Positions 58,290 to 64,000 of a DNA stretch of 64,000 nucleotides are shown here, piece after piece. The notes below the pieces were generated by a model. That model was not told where the DNA came from and made no database searches. It was given only the letters and a program-made list of their open reading frames with translations. The position numbers and the translations under genes were made by a program. Each line of letters opens with the position of its first letter. Position 1 is the first letter of the stretch. Source of the DNA: Undaria pinnatifida (lineage: Eukaryota; Sar; Phaeophyceae; Laminariales; Alariaceae). The stretch is taken from NCBI GenBank assembly GCA_012845835.1, contig JABAKD010000025.1:11415264-11479263 (forward strand), written 5' to 3'.

Positions 58290-60493
58290 ATTTTTCAATG
58301 GAATGTAGTTCATTGTTGGACGATTTAAAAAAAACAAAACAGATTACGTCATGACTCAGTGTGAGTTCGACTGGTTGACTGGTCGATGATGTACCCTGGG
58401 TAAACGTTTCGAAGTTTTGAGTCGCGCCATTTTTCCTGGAAACAGTCAGAGCGTTAGAGGTGCAGGATCGATGTTGCAGCAAGCAGAATATGTGCGACGG
58501 ATCAACAGCGGGACTGGTTTGTGGTTCAATTAATAAGAGCCACAGCTAACCTTTGAAAGTCTTTATCAAATTGTGGAAATCACCGATCCGAACACCGGAT
58601 GCTTCGTTACGGCGAAACATGATCGACGCGGCAAAAACGCTATTTAGTCTCGCGCACCTGGATTACACAAGGACCAGAATGGGAAATGCAACAAATGATG
58701 ATTACACCAAATCCCAAAGCGAGGTCTTTGCCTCGAAATCATGATTGGTTATTCAAGGTCTGGGAAGCGCTACAACAACAGTCGATTGCGCCGTGTGTGC
58801 CGCATTAATGCAGGACTGCCGGAAAATGTACTACACAAGAGACGCCAATAATGGAACAAACCAGATGGTAGCAACATAGACAAATATTCCTTCCAAAACG
58901 ACGAAATCGTCGAAGGCGAAATTACAGTAGCAGCCATGAACGCCGTGGCGGGTCGTGATGCACGATCTCAAACAATTGAGGATATCAATACCAAAGACGA
59001 TGATCATGACGCCCAACCATCTGCTTCGTCATATATAGGCAATTTTTTCAGCGACAAACGCTAGCTGGTTTGGAGAGTAGGTTCGAAAAATCCCAACCGT
59101 TGGCTCTGCCGTACGTAAGGTATTACTTACAGTACTCCGCTGATAAATATCATACATCCCACGTCACGAAACTAACATGAGACGCGCAGTCTCTACATAG
59201 TCGACCATTGGTATAGCTAATCCCTCCGTGAGCAACGAATTCTTGCTTCGGGTAATAATGAAGTGTGTATTTATGTTGAAACAATGACAACAATATATGT
59301 AACTAACCACTCCCTCCATGCCAGATAGCTATGATCGCAAACCGCAACCCTCCTCTTTAACGAGGGCGTTGTCCAGAACAAGACAAAGTAACGGGTGATA
59401 GTGTGACTCAGCCCCTGTTTCGCAAGTCGGGCAGTATCAAGATCCAGTTTCCCCGCCGAGGATAAACTAAAACAACATCTCAAGCTTAACCACGGAACAC
59501 CATTGAAAGAGAGCTCTTGTTTCAAAATAGATGTTCACCATGACAGCAGCACCTTCTTCGGTCACATAGAAGTCGAGCACAACCCAACCCATTCACTGCT
59601 TTTGTTGTCTCTGCAGGCGAAGCGGTCGACGCACAAACCTGTCCCATTCTTGACCGGGTGGCACCACCGTTCCCAATGGATTTGGTACCAGTGGTTCGAC
59701 ACACACTACTCCAGAGAGCAACCCATCGACAACATACTGCGTTATATATCTCGGCAGGCGGGGCCGGTCACACCCAACGTAGTAAATCACATCCTCAAAG
59801 CATCAATTCAACCGTTATTGTCTTAAGCGGGACAGACGGCAACAATTCAGAGCACTTAATATCTACGGAAGCAGCTATACGGGATTGTGTGCCCACACAG
59901 TCGGGCACGGTATAGATGGCAGATGCCGGAACCTCGACGTGCTTTGCATATACCACTTGTGCTCGGAGCGCCCACTCCAAAAAATCAATAAGAACTTATT
60001 GTACAAACCCACACGAAACATATTTCCACTTCTCCACCCGTCTTGCACCCGCTACGCACATATTCAACCCAGAAGACTACCAGCGCCTTGGAAGCTCAAT
60101 GCCAACATTGCGTTCGAAAAGACTCTACAAGCGAAGAGGATGGCTTTCTGCTGAACGCCTCCGTCTGTAAGGTTGATGTATTGTTTCGTAAGAATGCTGC
60201 ACAACGACGGTCTACGATGCGCTGCACACAATCGCGCAAAGCTATTTTACTGTTTTTAGTACGCGAGGCGGTTGTTCCCACATAGGTGTGTATACAGACA
60301 GCAACCAAACACGACCAGTCAATAGATAACCACTGCGACACATCGCTGATGCATTGAGTTTAGTCGCCGTCATCTGTTGCAACAATTTCTTCCCAGACCT
60401 CCCGCACTTTTCGCGGAAATCGCTTAAGCAATCACTGTACGACGGCGATTCTAGCCGTCCCCATGCTACGACGAACGCTAGTGACGTGTCCGG
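58290..60493 (-). repeat. 3' flank of copy C, segmentally duplicated (inverted)
   Basis: The reverse complement aligns with the flanks of copies A and B through TGATCCGTCGCACAT, TCGAAACGTTT, GTCGAACTCAC and the block translated as CRTTGTKSIGNGGAT (compare CVESLAPNPLGWNGG near 21510). It lacks R1 and MITE1. Confidence 0.68.
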
Positions 60494-63400
60494 TTAGCAC
60501 TGACCAGCCCACACGAACGCTTCCCAGTTGCACCTCTTGTGGTCCAGGAATAAAAACTCATCCGTTTCGAGCTAGATCTTCTCGCCTTGCATGAGAAGGA
60601 CGTCGTAGTGCTTGTTCGGCAGGCCGGAAAACCACACCCTCCTGGAAACGAAATTAAAGGGATACCAGCCATAGGAGGGTCAATATACAGGTGTCTCGCC
60701 GGTGTAGGGTCGGTAATTTTTGCCTTCTATCTGGTGTTTGTAATAGTTGCTGCAGTCCACCCTCCTCTGCCTAGTGTTGGTTTTCGCTGCCTTCATGATT
60801 CCTGGAAAACGTTGGAATACGGGGTGGCGTCCGCACGTGTTCATAAACGTAATGCTCGGTTGTCATTCATGATTGTTTATACATGCCACAGAATCCGCAC
60901 AGTGATCATCCCCTCTAAGGTCAACCCTTCCTGGCCGTCGATACTCCAGTGAACACCACACATTTACTTGGAAATCGTTGTACGGCAAGACACGGGCACG
61001 AAAAATGGATATATCACGGCTACGTCGACGCAAGACGCACTTCACAAACTGTGTTTCGTAACATCTGGAGCTGCGAGACGTGGCCAGGGCGTTGTTCTAA
61101 GGGTTGGCTCTATTGGTTCTTGACAAGAGTGCCCATTCATATTATCCGTGCTTGTTGTACCTGTTGAATGCGACGTTGACAGCCATTGTGTTGGTTTACC
61201 CCTTGACGTCAAGCAGGCTTTGCCGGTTTAGGGAAGAAGGTACAGTTCATCGTCGTCGGGAAGCACGGCGTCATCGAAGTACGAATCGCCCCTCTCAAGT
61301 CCAACAAGGGCCTGACGCAGAGGGTGGTGATTGGAAGAGGTTGTTAAGGAAGTGCCAGCCAATGTCAGTTTGAAGAATTCATACGTCGTCTTGGTTTTGG
61401 CCCACGGTACAGGGTTGGTCACGCCCTTGGCATCCTGTATGTGTGCACACTCCAGCAATTGAACGTCGGAAAGTCACAAACGATTGACCTACATTTTGAG
61501 AGATCGCAGTGCATCCCAGGACAATGCTCGCCTATAACACAAAGCGTCTGGGCAACAAACCCATTGGTTAGCAGCTCACGACCAGTTTACAACGTAACGG
61601 GATAATATTCTTTAACTAATAAGGGTCTGAGTTCACAGTGTTTTAGTATATGGCTATCGCAATGTACTTAGGGTTAAGGTTAGTACATGGCTAACCCTAA
61701 CCCTCGAGAGGGCTAGTGTGGAACGTTTCAGTTGAAACCGACATTTTTTCAAACCATCCGTTCCGTTTAAAATGTCAATGAGCAAGGCCATGAGGCGGAA
61801 GTTCTTCCGTTTTATGAGTGAAATGTCTCCTACGGGACATGTGGGGCTAGGTTCGACCACTCATAATCACGTTGGGACAACACTCCGACATGGCCGCCGT
61901 GGTCCTAGGTATGATTGACCGAAGTAAGTGTTAACTGCGTTTCACCTTGACCACAGTTGCGAAGGCATCGTTCTGAACAGGGTGGCCAGATGGGTACGAT
62001 GGGTGAGTTGGCGAACCCTCAGTGACAGCGTCGGAAACCAGAAACAAATTTACACCACTAATTTGGACAGTCTTAATGCGGCCAAGGTTCCTACTCGGTT
62101 CATGTATGACCGTACCGCTCGCATGTACGTTACTAAACTCCAGACTCCACCGCTGCAAAGGCCAACTTCTGGGGCACGACTGTTAACATGTTAGTTGCCC
62201 ACGAGGTCTGTGGGCGTCATGTTAGTCGTTGACATATCTTCCTATGGTAAGCTGTCGAGCACGGTTTAAAGTTTGATTCCGTACCTGTGCTGGCAGAACT
62301 TACGTATATTACCGCATCCATGTTTGCCTAGAAGGGGCGAGTCCGAGGCGGTGTCTATGCGCTTGAGACTAGCCTGAAATTGCAGTTGAGCGGGAAATGG
62401 TGGCGACATTAGTCACCTCGAGCGCGTGGTGCTAATGATCGGCGTCGTGGTGAAGAAGATCGTCACATTTGCACCACTCCAGGCATTTTCAACAGACAAA
62501 CGCAGGCGCAATTACATTTCGAGGTGGTGCATATTGAAGAGTCGCGTGAGTGGCCATGTGCACCTCAACCTGCCCGGCACCTAATGCACGTATCACTCAG
62601 TAGCAGAGTGATATTGCTACTCACCATCGGTAGAAGGTCGGTGCGCCCGCGCCTTCCCCTCCTTCCGTTGATCCATAAATTCCGATCCCGCACCCTGCTG
62701 AGCAACTCGCTGTTGTTGAGGAGCAAAATGCCGTATTATACGTCAAGATAGCCGTGGATGACATTGTGAAGGGATTCAGCAACGGCCTAGCACGCCCGAC
62801 GACCGAACAATATCAGCAGAGCGCGAAGGTGTGGGAAACCCTTATGCGGGAAAAACAACCGTTTAATTGACACTGGATCGCCTGACCCCATATATATATC
62901 ACACCGAGGGAGATATATCGTCAACCAATGAATTACCTGTCGAAAGGGCCTGACAGTTGGAGGAATGATCGGAAACGCTGCGCCAGTCCCGGTAACCGAA
63001 GACGGTGGTGCTTTGAGGTATATTCACATTCCGGGAGATCATCTTCCGTCTCCCGTGCCGTTCGATGTAAGTCGTCAGTTAGCTTCGGTTCGAAAGTGAA
63101 ATCTCACTTGTGGGCGAGCGAACAGGTGCACGTTCAAATTGTGGTATCACGAGGATCGCACGGCCAGCTCGGCCTCTCCGATTATCCTCATAACGTGAGA
63201 AACGTCGTAGTTGACGAAACCAACCTGGCGGACGCCCTCGTCGTACGGACCGTTTTAGCCAGGACGGCTGATGGCTCCTCTTTTGATAAGAGTCAGGGTA
63301 GCTGTACGCCTCCCTGCCAATCTAGAAAGATGATCACATAGTTACACATTCAGCGCTGTCCAACAAAGCAGAGGATGGCCATTGATCGTGGTCCAACGAA

Positions 63401-64000
63401 GCATAGCATCGCTTGAATGTCCAGTTACGAAGTGTCAAGCATAAGCGTGTGGTTATTAGTGAACTCTCAGTCACCCGCAGGCCAACGGAAAATGACAACT
63501 GGGGAGCGTTGCGTATCTATATTCTATGAAAGTTAATGCTGGAACTTCGTTGCAGGTAGTGGTGTATTGGTGAACTGTCGCGACCTCTAGGAGAACGGCA
63601 CGTCCCTTGTCAAGGCCATGCAGCACAGCTCGGCCATTTGAGCGGCCTGTAGCGAAAAGTGAAGATACGGTCCATCCAGAGCACTTTCAGAAGGCATCCA
63701 ACGGCCCATGTTACGACAAAGATGCATTTAACGTTTCTGCGGCTCCTCACGGAACGAACTCTATACCCCACGCGATATATCTTTTCGCTAACAATATGTA
63801 CGCTATTTTTCCGTTCATCTATTGACACCGCGGAGAGTTCCATCATCTATGTTCACCGAAAACACCATTGTACACCACGAATTGAAATGGAACCCCGACA
63901 ATGTTGGAATCGCTCTTAGGGAGATTACGCCAATCAACCAAAATATAAACAAAGCCACCTCTACCGTAGTTCTCGTCGCACCTAACTCTTTATGAGACAC
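60494..64000 (-). pseudogene. vHPO: Vanadium-dependent haloperoxidase pseudogene, copy C (5' end outside window)
   Basis: Exon counterparts on the minus strand: exon 14 60494-60641, exon 13 60883-60967, exon 12 61161-61311, exon 11 61946-62029, exon 10 62625-62786, exon 9 63108-63313, exon 5 about 63593-63646; intron 4 then runs to the window end. Exons 6-8 are absent: intron 8 sequence passes into exon 5, a deletion of about 2.5 kb relative to copy B. Lesions: exon 14 has +4 bases and TAG (60571-60573); exon 13 has CAA to TAA and acceptor AG to AA; exon 12 has TAC to TAA and a 1-base loss; exon 11 has acceptor AG to AC; exon 10 has GAA to TAA; exon 9 has a 2-base loss, TGG to TGA and the catalytic Lys changed to Asn. 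Exon 11, with THPSYPSGH, is intact. Clearly non-functional. Confidence 0.92.
61670..61704. repeat. Inverted telomere-like hairpin in a copy C intron
   Basis: AGGGTTAAGGTTAG (61670-61683), a 7-base spacer, then CTAACCCTAACCCT (61691-61704). The arms pair at 13 of 14 positions and resemble two TTAGGG units head to head. The equivalent intron of copy B (19259-19904) shows no such hairpin. Confidence 0.7.

Noticed and set aside
61660-61710. True telomere or chromosome end
   Set aside because: Only about two units in each direction, inside an intron with unique sequence on both sides.
1-64000. CRISPR arrays, operons, Shine-Dalgarno sites
   Set aside because: None seen; gene structure is eukaryotic with GT-AG introns.

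Overview
The window reads as nuclear DNA of a brown alga (Phaeophyceae, kelp/Ectocarpus-like). The decisive evidence is a complete 14-exon, intron-rich gene for an algal vanadium-dependent haloperoxidase, with a second copy's last exon and a third, decayed inverted copy nearby. The rest is repeat- and transposon-rich intergenic DNA. Nothing prokaryotic, plastid or mitochondrial was seen. By-eye homology could not be checked with a search.

Layout. 1-3385: last exon of haloperoxidase copy A and its 3' flank, carrying a 225-bp repeat insertion (R1) and a terminal-inverted-repeat element (MITE1). 3400-12298: dispersed repeats (families R, S, T), a tRNA-like insertion, a LINE endonuclease fragment. 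12299-20730: complete haloperoxidase copy B, followed to about 24235 by a 3' flank homologous to copy A's. 24815-27247: a probable split gene of unknown function on the minus strand. 27640-32525: R repeats and degenerate tandem repeats. 32685-42982: a decayed Ty3/gypsy LTR retrotransposon. 43370-44870: a 4-unit tandem array. 45310-48170: R and S repeats. About 48240-55270: a decayed Helitron on the minus strand, itself hit by two MITEs. 55300-58250: minisatellite and an S repeat. 58290-64000: haloperoxidase copy C, inverted, a pseudogene running off the window.

The most interesting object is the LTR retrotransposon. Between its RNase H and integrase regions lies a domain with C5 DNA methyltransferase motifs in the right order (I/II, IV, VIII, IX, X). 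Its integrase is followed by a chromodomain-like and a Tudor-like segment. The copy is dead (frameshifts, stops, a deletion across the reverse transcriptase catalytic motif), but it points to a lineage of methyltransferase-bearing gypsy elements in brown algae. Retrotransposon-borne methyltransferases are known to me only from dinoflagellates and charophytes.

How the parts relate: the haloperoxidase locus was duplicated as a gene-plus-flank segment (A and B direct, C inverted). Mobile elements then landed in individual copies, so insertions present in one paralog and absent in another give a relative order of events.
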